A stretch of DNA of 64,000 nucleotides from Shewanella putrefaciens. GTDB lineage: Bacteria; Pseudomonadota; Gammaproteobacteria; Enterobacterales; Shewanellaceae. The notes under the pieces are model-generated. The model was not told where the DNA came from, searched no databases, and saw nothing but the letters and a program-made list of their open reading frames with translations. The translations under genes were made by a program, and so were the position numbers. Location of the stretch: positions 762,501-826,500 of the forward strand of contig NZ_CP066369.1 in the NCBI RefSeq assembly GCF_016406305.1, read 5' to 3'. Shown piece by piece: positions 26,878 to 35,220 of this stretch. Every line of letters begins with the position of its first letter. Within the stretch, counting starts at the first letter, position 1.

Positions 26878-28035
26878 TTATAAACTCGCCGCCGCTTGCA
26901 TCACCATAGTACGCACTTGTTCGACTATCGCTTGTTCGGTATCTGCGTTATAGCCTTTGACCCTTGGGGTGTGAATATGGCCGACCTTGGCTGAACTATT
27001 AAACTTTTGCTGCAACACTATGGCGCGATAGGAAATTTCATTAGAGAGATAACCGCCGCCAGAGCCTTCGACCGAGGTTTCGTTTTGCAGCTCATTCAAT
27101 GAGGTGGCATTAAACTCACCGCGAGCAAGGGTAGTGACTGTGTGGTTATCGTTAACTTTCCATTGGCTATCTTTCACTTGCATGGCTGTGACGGGCAGTG
27201 AAAATTCCACAAACTCAGGGCCGATAAAACCTTTACCATTAAGCTTTGGGGCAACGGGTGCGGTTTTAGTGCCACCTGTGAGCACGTTTTGGTTATCGGG
27301 CGCCGCAGCGCTGCGATTGAGTCCTGGGAAGCGTTCGATATCAAAGTCAGTGCGGCCCATGCTGACGGTGAATACAAATTGGGTTTTAGGATCGCGGTAA
27401 ATTGGGCTCAGTAGCGATTCGATAAGTCCTTGATCAAAATCCTCAAAACGCACTGGCACCATAGCGGTTTCGATTTGCGCCGTTTTACCATTCACATCAA
27501 AGCGGAAACCATCTAAGGCGAGGGCGACTAAGCCAGAAGGGTTACTCTGGCTGATATCTTTGTCGAGAAAGAAGGGGTCGAAACCCGTGAGGAAGATTTT
27601 GATTTGGACATCATCACCATATTGTATATCGCTAAAACCCCGTGAGGCCTTTTCAACTGCACGAGCCAAAATGTCTTGTTGCCAGTCGGCCATGTTAAAG
27701 CTGGCGCTGGTGGTTTTTAGGCTATTTAACATTGAAAGACGCGCCCAATATAAAGGCCGGTCGTCAAAGTGGCCCGACTGCACATCGCGCACCGCCTGTT
27801 GCCATAGTCTGTGGCCTTGGCGCGCCGCTAATTGGGTGGCGTCGACTTCGTTCTTCTGTGCCGTTAACTGTTGAGCTAAACCTTCATTTAAGGCTTGATA
27901 GCGTGTCACCACCTCACCCAAGGCTTGTTCGGCGGTCGGTAAGCGGGACACTTCCACATCACCTAATAAGGGGATGGCACTGGCCGTATTGATTAAGCTG
28001 CTGGCGAGGATGAGTGTTAATACTGGCTTCAACAT
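26878..28035 (-). CDS. Secreted C15 (pyroglutamyl-peptidase-like) protein without cysteine
   Basis: 385 residues with a signal peptide (LTLILASSLINTASA). A helical region covers about residues 20-140, then a pyroglutamyl-peptidase-like domain: FLTGFDPFFLDKDISQSNPSG matches the family's N-terminal GFxPF...NPS motif, and GHIHTP near residue 355 matches the catalytic-His GFIHVP motif. The nucleophile region, family (A)GTYxCNxxxY, reads GGYLSNEISY here, placing Ser331 at the Cys position. I find no cysteine anywhere in the protein. It is either a serine variant or a non-catalytic relative. A C15 gene next to blaOXA-48-like is the known Shewanella arrangement. Confidence 0.8.
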   Translation of the reverse strand: MLKPVLTLILASSLINTASAIPLLGDVEVSRLPTAEQALGEVVTRYQALNEGLAQQLTAQKNEVDATQLAARQGHRLWQQAVRDVQSGHFDDRPLYWARLSMLNSLKTTSASFNMADWQQDILARAVEKASRGFSDIQYGDDVQIKIFLTGFDPFFLDKDISQSNPSGLVALALDGFRFDVNGKTAQIETAMVPVRFEDFDQGLIESLLSPIYRDPKTQFVFTVSMGRTDFDIERFPGLNRSAAAPDNQNVLTGGTKTAPVAPKLNGKGFIGPEFVEFSLPVTAMQVKDSQWKVNDNHTVTTLARGEFNATSLNELQNETSVEGSGGGYLSNEISYRAIVLQQKFNSSAKVGHIHTPRVKGYNADTEQAIVEQVRTMVMQAAASL

Positions 28036-28076
28036 TTTTGATTTCCTTGTAGTTATTCTATGTTGTGCGTTGAAAT

Positions 28077-28132
28077 GTTCTTCGTTAAAAGTTCTTCGTT
28101 CAAATTTCTTAGTTCAAAGTTCTTAGTTCAAA
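28077..28132. repeat. 14-bp tandem repeat, four copies
   Basis: Four imperfect units of GTTCTTCGTTCAAA lie at 28077, 28091, 28105 and 28119, differing at one to three bases. It is 42 bp upstream of the C15-like gene start (minus strand), within its probable promoter region. Confidence 0.85.
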
Positions 28133-28410
28133 AGAATGACTAGCTCATCCTGCGAAGGGCTCTTATGCTAAAAAGTATGCACCACAAGCTTGGGGGAATA
28201 AAGTTAACCTCAGTGATCTTCATCATCTTATATCCATCTCTTCTATACCAAAGCGTACCAAGCAGGCATCAGTCCTTAGATAACAGAACTTGCTTGCCTC
28301 TTTTTTGCCACAATTGGTCAGCAGTTTGCTAGGGAAGGGAAAATCGCTAAGTGATAGCCTTAATCACTTTTTTAGTTCATTGGATTTTTGTGTTTCGACA
28401 AGGAGAATTT
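28133..28410. other. Intergenic region between the C15-like gene and blaOXA
   Basis: This divergent region must hold the promoters of both genes. I see no convincing -35/-10 pair, no regulator site and no insertion-sequence remnant. It looks like undisturbed chromosomal context, not an acquired resistance gene. Confidence 0.4.
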
Positions 28411-29283
28411 ATGCGTTTGTTCGCTATATCGGCTGCGCTGGTGGCGTCTGCTATCTTGGTAGCCCCAGCTTTTGCCTCTACTGCGGCTAAGAAGGAGTGG
28501 CAAGAAACCCGAGCTTGGGATGCCATTTTTACTCAGCAGCATACTCAATCCGAGCAAGCTCTGTCACAACAAACTCAGCCTCAACAAGCTCTGCCAAAAC
28601 CTGTTCAGGGCGTAGTGGTGTTATGGAACGAAAATAAACAGCAAGGGTTTAGCAATAATCTTAAACGTGCCAACCAAAGCTATTTACCTGCATCGACCTT
28701 TAAGATCCCCAACAGTTTGATTGCCCTCGATCTTGGGGTTGTGAAGAATGAGCACCAAGTCTTTAAATGGGATGGTAAAACCCGTGATATCGCCGCTTGG
28801 AATCGCGACCATGATCTGATTAGCGCGATGAAGTATTCGGTCGTGCCCATCTATCAAGATTTTGCTCGCCAAATTGGCGAAGCTCGCATGGGCAAAATGC
28901 TCGATGCCTTCGATTATGGTAATGAGGATATTTCGGGAAACTTAGACAGCTTTTGGTTGGACGGCAATATTCGGATCTCAGCCACTGAGCAAATTGAATT
29001 TTTGCGTAAGCTGTACCACAACAAGCTGCATGTGTCTGAGCGCAGTCAGCGTATCGTTAAGCAGGCCATGCTGACCGAAGCGAATGGCAACTATATTATC
29101 CGTGCCAAAACCGGATACTCAGTCAGAATTGAACCTAAAATTGGCTGGTGGGTTGGTTGGGTAGAACTCGATGATAATGTGTGGTTTTTCGCAATGAATA
29201 TGGATATGCCAACGGCGGATGGTTTGCCATTACGTCAAGCCATCACTAAGGCCGTATTGAGACAGGAAAAAATTATTCCTTAA
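28411..29283 (+). CDS. blaOXA: OXA-48-family class D beta-lactamase with an inserted loop
   Basis: A 290-residue secreted serine beta-lactamase. Active-site motifs are STFK (Ser95, equal to OXA-48 Ser70), YSVVP, the YGN motif in DYGNEDISG and KTG near residue 233. The sequence follows OXA-48 (as remembered) closely from GVVVLWNENKQQGF onward. Two differences stand out: about 20 extra Gln-rich residues between FTQ and QGVVV, and YSVRIEPK in the beta5-beta6 loop where OXA-48 has YSTRIEPK. ATG 28411 has AGGAG 5 nt upstream; the open frame before it is not translated sense. The spectrum, including carbapenems, cannot be read from sequence alone. Confidence 0.95.
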   Translation: MRLFAISAALVASAILVAPAFASTAAKKEWQETRAWDAIFTQQHTQSEQALSQQTQPQQALPKPVQGVVVLWNENKQQGFSNNLKRANQSYLPASTFKIPNSLIALDLGVVKNEHQVFKWDGKTRDIAAWNRDHDLISAMKYSVVPIYQDFARQIGEARMGKMLDAFDYGNEDISGNLDSFWLDGNIRISATEQIEFLRKLYHNKLHVSERSQRIVKQAMLTEANGNYIIRAKTGYSVRIEPKIGWWVGWVELDDNVWFFAMNMDMPTADGLPLRQAITKAVLRQEKIIP

Positions 29284-29315
29284 CTGCAAGGATTATATCC
29301 AGTAGATCAAACAAT

Positions 29316-29343
29316 AAAGCCTAGCGGATAAAGCTAGGCTTTT
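29316..29343. terminator. Terminator after blaOXA
   Basis: AAAGCCTAGC at 29316-29325 pairs with GCTAGGCTTT at 29333-29342, with a 7-nt loop. It has T's on one side and A's on the other, so it may also end the convergent lysR gene (stop at 29363). Confidence 0.82.
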
Positions 29344-29362
29344 GCTATCTAAGGGAAAAATG

Positions 29363-30274
29363 TTAGCCCATTAAGGATTGCAGGCTTTCTTGGCTGCTAA
29401 AACGTTTTACAAAGAAGTCCAAAAACACGCTGATATTAGTGGCGAGTTGGCGACGGCTGGAATATACACCGTAGACCTTAAAGGGCTCGATTGGCCATTC
29501 CTGTAAAATAGGGACTAGTTGTCCATTGGCAAGCTCATTCTTACAGGCAGAATTTGACAGCATGGCGATGCCAAAATCATCAATAGCGAGCTGTTTTACC
29601 ATGATCGGGCTATTGACCCGCACTTTACGCTGAAAGTTAACCATGGTTTTGCGGGTTCCCTTACCTAAGGGCCAGATAGGTGCCGAGCGTGAGGTGCCTA
29701 ATAAAATGCCACTGTGTTGACTGAGTTCCTGGGGCGTAGCAGGGGTGCCCCTGAGTTTCAAATACCCCGGACTTGCCACTAGAATTGGTTGACGTTCAAA
29801 CAGTAAGCGGGCGACGAGATCAGAGGATTGCAACGGGCCATATTTGATAGCTATGTCATATCCTTCACCCACTAAACCTATATCGTTGTCGGTAAACTGG
29901 ACATCTAATTCCACATTAGGATATAAACGCATAAATCCGCTACAGAGGTTAGCGATTAATTCTTGGCTAAATGACACAGGGATCGCAATCCGTAATGACC
30001 CTGACACATCATCGTGAGTATTCTCGATAACAGCCTTGGCCGCTTCCACCTCATTGCGAATGGAATCACAGTGTTGATAAAAGAGTGCCCCGACTTGAGT
30101 CAAACTTAAGTTGCGGGTGTCGCGCTGTAATAATCGCACGCCAAGTTGTTCTTCAAGCTGCGCGATTTTGCGACTGATGGTGGATTTTGGGTGGCCTGTT
30201 TCACGTGCAGCTTGGGAGAATCCCTTCGCTCTCACTACGGCTGCAAATAGCATCATACCGTTTAAATCTGGCAT
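29363..30274 (-). CDS. LysR-type transcriptional regulator
   Basis: 303 residues with the LysR winged-helix N-terminus (FSQAARETGHPKSTISRKIA, residues 19-38) and a C-terminal effector domain (SGSLRIAIPVSF, LVARLLFERQPILVASPGYL). It is divergent from the carboxylase gene and convergent with blaOXA. LysR proteins often control the divergent neighbour, so the carboxylase is the natural candidate target. Control of the beta-lactamase is not supported, since blaOXA runs toward it. It is the lysR gene known to flank chromosomal OXA-48-like genes in Shewanella. Confidence 0.93.
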   Translation of the reverse strand: MPDLNGMMLFAAVVRAKGFSQAARETGHPKSTISRKIAQLEEQLGVRLLQRDTRNLSLTQVGALFYQHCDSIRNEVEAAKAVIENTHDDVSGSLRIAIPVSFSQELIANLCSGFMRLYPNVELDVQFTDNDIGLVGEGYDIAIKYGPLQSSDLVARLLFERQPILVASPGYLKLRGTPATPQELSQHSGILLGTSRSAPIWPLGKGTRKTMVNFQRKVRVNSPIMVKQLAIDDFGIAMLSNSACKNELANGQLVPILQEWPIEPFKVYGVYSSRRQLATNISVFLDFFVKRFSSQESLQSLMG

Positions 30275-30395
30275 GTTTTTCCCACTGTCTCATATTTGGA
30301 ACAAAGCGTCTTATGCAGTTTAATGGCATTTGACGGGATAACAAAGTTATATTTATTGGCTAAAAATTTTCAGAGGCTAAGCAGAGGATCTTTTG

Positions 30396-33300
30396 ATGAC
30401 CAGCAATAATCAGCCCACACACATGACTCAAGCCCAAACGCCCGATCCGCTTTTTTTACAAGCCGAGCATTTGGCAAAGGATTTTTCTCTGTTTCCTAAA
30501 CACAGTAAACAGAGCTTATCAGATGAAATTAAAGGTCTTTTAAGCGAAGATGCCATTCAGGCAAACTTGAAAGACTTGGCATCTTTAGATGTTGATGGTT
30601 ACGTTGCGAAAGTGATCCAGCCGACCCAAGATAAAGGTCGTCCGGGGGCTAAGCGTATCATCGCCGATCTTAAGGGCCGTTTGATTACTGAAACTCACTT
30701 GGGCTCTTTTTATAGTGCTGAGGTCGAGTTGAACTTTGGTTCACGCACTCGTCGTATTGGTTTTATCGCCCAAGAGCGCACTACCGCAAACGGTGCTTGG
30801 ATGCCTGAGCATCATTACGCCGCCTGTAAGGCGATTCGCCATTTTGCCGAATTGTCTATGCCAATTATCTATTTAATTGACACCCCAGGGGCGGATGCGG
30901 GCGAAATCGCCAACAGCCAAAACCAAGCCCATTCTATTTCTAAAGCCATCGCAGAAAGCGCCAACGTTGACGTACCGACAGTCGGTATCGTTATCGGTGC
31001 CGGTTACTCTGGTGGTGCGATTCCATTAGCCGCGGCCAACATTCTGTTGTCACTGCGTGATGGTATTTTCAACACGATTCAACCCCAGGGTCTGCAAAGT
31101 ATTGCCCGTAAATACAATTTATCCTGGCAAGAATGTGCTAAATCGGTGGGCGTATCGCCAGAAGAGCTTTATACCTCGGGTTGTATCGACGGCATTATTG
31201 ACTTTTCACCGAGTGATCGTGATGAGCGTCAGCACAATTTACGCCGCGCTATTATCAGCAGTATCGAAGCCGTTGAACGTGCAGCAATGAATTTTGTGCG
31301 TGAATCGAGTGATTTACGTGAGCACTATGACCGTAGTTTGGCGCGTTTCCTCAATCCATCGAAGAATCTGATGGCCTTGGAATTGAACGCTGAATTGGCC
31401 GTAGCCAGCAGCCCAACCATGCATCTAAACCTGTTTGGTAGTGCGTACCGTTACCTGCGTTATTTAACGCTACGTAGCCGTATCCATTCAATTTCCCAGG
31501 AGCAGTATGGTCGTCTGTCCCGTGCGAGTGTGCCAGAAGGTGACTTGTTAGCACGTATCCAACAGGAACAGGACCGCGTATTCCAAGCTTGGTTATCAAG
31601 CCCCGATAAATTGGTTTACGACGAAGACTTAAACAAGCTGTGGGCGAACTTTGTTACTAAGCGTGATGAAGTGTCGACCGAGCGTAATATGCTGACCCGT
31701 TTGATTTTGGGTGAACCGAAAGAAAACTATAAAAAAGCGCGTAAGGCCTTGTTATTTAACATTGGCTGGTCTTTGTATCACCGCTGGAAGAGCAATGCGG
31801 CAAACAACTTCAAAGGGCTTATTCAGCACTTAGAAAATCTGCCAAAGTCAGTGACTCAAGCAAAATGGCCTGAGCTAAATCAACTGACGGTTCTCGATGT
31901 AGTAGTGAATGAAGAACTGCGTGAAGACTTTATTTGGCAATGCCATAACATCCTGATTTTTAATGCCTTGTACGACAACGTCGTCGGCAGCTTAGCGTCA
32001 ATCGCTAAAGAAGCCATGATGTCGAAAAGCCTTTCCCGTAACTCAGTAAACAATTTGCTGCATAAGTCGATTGACCATGCGTTGTCGACCCAAGATACGG
32101 CAAATGATAAAGCCAAATTCTACAAGTGGCTCAAATACTTTATGGGTCAATCTAACCGTGCCGATCTATTGGTGCGCGTAGAGCAGTGGAAGAGTGTGGG
32201 TTTCCCGCAACTTAACGACAGTTTATTCGTAGTATTGACTTACTTCTTCGAGCGTTTGTTACCCGAGTATTTTGACAGCGAAAGCGATACCAGCAAGTAC
32301 ACTGGCGCGATCAACCCTGTGCGTATCGGTCGTCGTAAGGACTTCTGGAACCGTTTGACCATGGGTTATCAGGATCTGTTAATCCAGAAAGTGCTGCGTG
32401 ACGAAAAACGTGCCGGCAATATGACCTGGGAAAATATCATCAAGCAATTCTTTACCCGCTTCGATGAGATCAATGGCGACAAAATGTCGGCTAACCTGCT
32501 GAACTTCCCTGGTTTCCGTTTATCGATTGAAGACGCATTAGACAAAGGCATTCGTCCTTGTGGTCTGATCACGGGTATTGCTGATTTTAAAGAAAAAGGT
32601 CAAAAAGTCCGTGTGGGTGTGGCTGTCTCTAACACCGCATTCCAAGCGGGTGCCTTCGATATGGCGAGCGCCGAGAAATTCTCTGCACTGTTGATCGAGT
32701 GTGCTAAACGTAAACTCCCTGTAGTGTGTTTTATCAGCTCGGGTGGTATGCAGACTAAAGAAGGTGCTGCGGCGCTCTTCTCTATGGCGGTAGTGAACGA
32801 CCGTATCACACGTTTTATTCGTGATAACGAATTACCAGTGTTGATGTTTGGTTTTGGCGACTGTACCGGTGGTGCACAGGCGAGTTTTGTGACTCACCCA
32901 TTAGTGCAAACCTATTATTTGTCAGGTACTAACATGCCATTCGCAGGTCAAATGGTGGTACCGGCATATTTGCCATCGACTGCGACTCTGTCTAACTACC
33001 TGTCTAAAGTGCCAGGAGCAATGGCGGGCTTAGTCCATAACCCATTCAGCACAACCTTAGATAGCCAGTTGGCGAGCATAGATCCTTTGATGCCAATGCC
33101 TACGGCTAAAATTAACGACATTATCATCAACGCACTGTCGAGACTCGTGGTTGAAGCGCCAGTTGAAGATGATGTGATCGTCCAAAGCGATCCACGCAAG
33201 CTGATGAAGCCAATCAACAAAGTATTGGTTCATGCCCGTGGTTGTACCGCAGTGAAGCTTATTCGTAAGGCCCATGATAATAATATCAATGTGGTATTAG

Positions 33301-34949
33301 TGGCGTCGGATCCGGATATGACTTCAGTGCCAGCGGATATGCTCAAAGAAACCGACAAGTTAGTGTGTCTCGGGGGTAATACCTCGGACGAAAGTTACTT
33401 GAACGCTTACTCAGTGCTGAAAGTGGCCGAATACGAGCAAGTCGATGCACTGCACCCAGGGATTGGTTTCCTATCCGAGAGCCCACAATTTGCGGCCTTG
33501 TGTGTGAATAACGGCGTTAACTTTGTTGGTCCTAGCGTGCATTCAATGACGACTATGGGTAATAAATCGAACGCGATTAAAACATCACAAGCGCAAAACG
33601 TGCCAGTAGTACCAGGTTCACACGGTATTCTGACCAACGCCGAGCAAGCGGTGAATGTGGCGAGCGAAATTGGCTATCCAGTGCTGCTTAAAGCGGTACA
33701 AGGCGGTGGCGGTAAAGGTATTCAGGTCGTTAAACGCCCTGAGGACATGATTGGATTATTCCAAAAGACGGCTACCGAAGCGGCTGCGGCCTTCGGTAAC
33801 GGCGATTTGTACCTAGAAAAATATGTGACTTCACTGCGTCATATCGAAGTGCAATTACTGCGTGACAAGTTTGGCAACGCCAAAGTGTTAGGTCTGCGTG
33901 ACTGTTCGGTACAACGTAACAACCAAAAAGTCGTTGAAGAATCTGGCTCAACCATGCTGCCAGAAGAGCTTAAAAAGCAGGTATTGGCTTATACCCGTGC
34001 TTTAGGTGATGCGACCGACTACATGGGCGCAGGTACCGTCGAGTTCATCTATAACTTAGATGCAAACGAAGTGTACTTCATGGAAATGAACACCCGTCTG
34101 CAGGTTGAGCATCCAGTGACTGAAGCGACTTCTGGCATAGATATCGTGAGTGCACAGTTTGATATCGCTGCGGGCCGCTCGATTGAGCACTTAGAGCCGA
34201 AAGAAATTGGCTATGCGATGGAAGTGCGTGTAACGGCTGAAAAGGCCGCGCTCGATAGCCATGGCATACTGCAGCTGATCCCTAATCCAGGCAAGATCAC
34301 CGAATGTGTGTTCCCTGATCATCCGGATGTGGAAATTATTTCAATTGCAGCGCCAGGCAAAGAAGTTTCGCCATACTACGATAGCTTGATTGCGCAGATC
34401 ATTATGCGCGGTGAAAACCGTGAAGATGTGATTGCCAAATTACATGCTTATCTGGATAGCGTAGTGCTGAAAGGTATCGCGACAAACATTCCGTTACTTA
34501 AGCTCATCTTAAATGACGGCACCTTCAAGGAAGGCGTATACGACACTAACTACCTGCCACGCTTTATGGCTGAGCTTGATATTCCTGCGCTGATCGCAGA
34601 AATGGAAGCCGCGGCAGAAACCGTAAGTGTCGATACTGAGTCCCTACGTGTGGGTGAAAGTAACGAACTGAAAGTGTTAGCCCAAGGCGCGGGTATCTTC
34701 TATACCTCTCCTGCACCGGGTGAGCCTGATTTCGTGAAAGAAGGCGATATTGTTACCGTTGAGCAAACCTTAGCGTTGACAGAAGCGATGAAGATGTTCT
34801 CACAGGTCAACTTGGCCGGCTTTAACCGCCAGGGCGCCGTACTCTATCCTGAGGATCAGAAGTATCGCATCGAGCGCATCCTGAACAGCAATGGCCAGCA
34901 AGTGTCCCAAGGTGATTTACTGTTTGTGGTATCACCGGTAGAAGCTTAA
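30396..34949 (+). CDS. Single-chain acetyl-CoA carboxylase-like enzyme (CT-alpha, CT-beta, biotin carboxylase, BCCP)
   Basis: One 1517-residue chain carries all carboxylase functions. In order: a CT-alpha (AccA-like) region to about residue 300 (IGAGYSGGAIPLA, IQPQGLQSIARK); a long helical section; a CT-beta (AccD-like) region near residues 690-920 (SSGGMQTKEGAAALFSMA, GGAQASFVTHPLV, FAGQMVV); biotin carboxylase near 950-1400 (KAVQGGGGKGIQVVK, EMNTRLQVEHPVTE); and a biotin-carrier domain with EAMKM, Lys near residue 1466. The AccD zinc finger is absent. ATG 30396 has AGAGG 8 nt upstream. It resembles an annotated multifunctional carboxylase of S. oneidensis. The acyl-CoA substrate is inferred. 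Confidence 0.9.
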   Translation: MTSNNQPTHMTQAQTPDPLFLQAEHLAKDFSLFPKHSKQSLSDEIKGLLSEDAIQANLKDLASLDVDGYVAKVIQPTQDKGRPGAKRIIADLKGRLITETHLGSFYSAEVELNFGSRTRRIGFIAQERTTANGAWMPEHHYAACKAIRHFAELSMPIIYLIDTPGADAGEIANSQNQAHSISKAIAESANVDVPTVGIVIGAGYSGGAIPLAAANILLSLRDGIFNTIQPQGLQSIARKYNLSWQECAKSVGVSPEELYTSGCIDGIIDFSPSDRDERQHNLRRAIISSIEAVERAAMNFVRESSDLREHYDRSLARFLNPSKNLMALELNAELAVASSPTMHLNLFGSAYRYLRYLTLRSRIHSISQEQYGRLSRASVPEGDLLARIQQEQDRVFQAWLSSPDKLVYDEDLNKLWANFVTKRDEVSTERNMLTRLILGEPKENYKKARKALLFNIGWSLYHRWKSNAANNFKGLIQHLENLPKSVTQAKWPELNQLTVLDVVVNEELREDFIWQCHNILIFNALYDNVVGSLASIAKEAMMSKSLSRNSVNNLLHKSIDHALSTQDTANDKAKFYKWLKYFMGQSNRADLLVRVEQWKSVGFPQLNDSLFVVLTYFFERLLPEYFDSESDTSKYTGAINPVRIGRRKDFWNRLTMGYQDLLIQKVLRDEKRAGNMTWENIIKQFFTRFDEINGDKMSANLLNFPGFRLSIEDALDKGIRPCGLITGIADFKEKGQKVRVGVAVSNTAFQAGAFDMASAEKFSALLIECAKRKLPVVCFISSGGMQTKEGAAALFSMAVVNDRITRFIRDNELPVLMFGFGDCTGGAQASFVTHPLVQTYYLSGTNMPFAGQMVVPAYLPSTATLSNYLSKVPGAMAGLVHNPFSTTLDSQLASIDPLMPMPTAKINDIIINALSRLVVEAPVEDDVIVQSDPRKLMKPINKVLVHARGCTAVKLIRKAHDNNINVVLVASDPDMTSVPADMLKETDKLVCLGGNTSDESYLNAYSVLKVAEYEQVDALHPGIGFLSESPQFAALCVNNGVNFVGPSVHSMTTMGNKSNAIKTSQAQNVPVVPGSHGILTNAEQAVNVASEIGYPVLLKAVQGGGGKGIQVVKRPEDMIGLFQKTATEAAAAFGNGDLYLEKYVTSLRHIEVQLLRDKFGNAKVLGLRDCSVQRNNQKVVEESGSTMLPEELKKQVLAYTRALGDATDYMGAGTVEFIYNLDANEVYFMEMNTRLQVEHPVTEATSGIDIVSAQFDIAAGRSIEHLEPKEIGYAMEVRVTAEKAALDSHGILQLIPNPGKITECVFPDHPDVEIISIAAPGKEVSPYYDSLIAQIIMRGENREDVIAKLHAYLDSVVLKGIATNIPLLKLILNDGTFKEGVYDTNYLPRFMAELDIPALIAEMEAAAETVSVDTESLRVGESNELKVLAQGAGIFYTSPAPGEPDFVKEGDIVTVEQTLALTEAMKMFSQVNLAGFNRQGAVLYPEDQKYRIERILNSNGQQVSQGDLLFVVSPVEA

Positions 34950-35066
34950 GCAGGCAAGTGTCCCAAGGTGATTTACTGTTTGTGGTATCACTGGTAGAAG
35001 CTTAAGCAGGCAAGTGTTCCAAGGTGATTTACTGTTTATGCTATTATCAACAGTAGAAGCTTAAAC
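34899..35066 (+). repeat. 56-bp tandem triplication of the carboxylase 3' end
   Basis: Three direct copies with a period of exactly 56 bp begin at 34899, 34955 and 35011. Copy 1 holds the last codons and stop of the carboxylase. Copy 2 differs from it by one base (CCGG to CTGG), and copy 3 carries several changes. Only copy 1 is translated. Confidence 0.95.
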
Positions 35067-35087
35067 ATTCTAGCCGAACGTTATTTA

Positions 35088-35117
35088 ATACCCGCCAAGT
35101 TGGCGGGTATTTTTTTA
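35088..35117 (+). terminator. Terminator after the carboxylase gene
   Basis: TACCCGCCAA pairs with TTGGCGGGTA around 35099, followed by seven T's (35110-35116). It lies after the triplicated sequence. Confidence 0.9.
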
Positions 35118-35220
35118 TCTGCTCATTAAGGCGATTGGGAGCCGATTGGTATTATCCCTGCATCGCATATACACTTTTAAATCTAAATCAGCTAAGTCTT
35201 GCGTTTACTTGAGAATATTG

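Noticed and set aside
28411..29283. blaOXA as a recently acquired mobile resistance gene
   Set aside because: No insertion sequence, attC or base-composition break flanks it; the neighbouring C15-like, lysR and carboxylase genes fit the known chromosomal setting in Shewanella.
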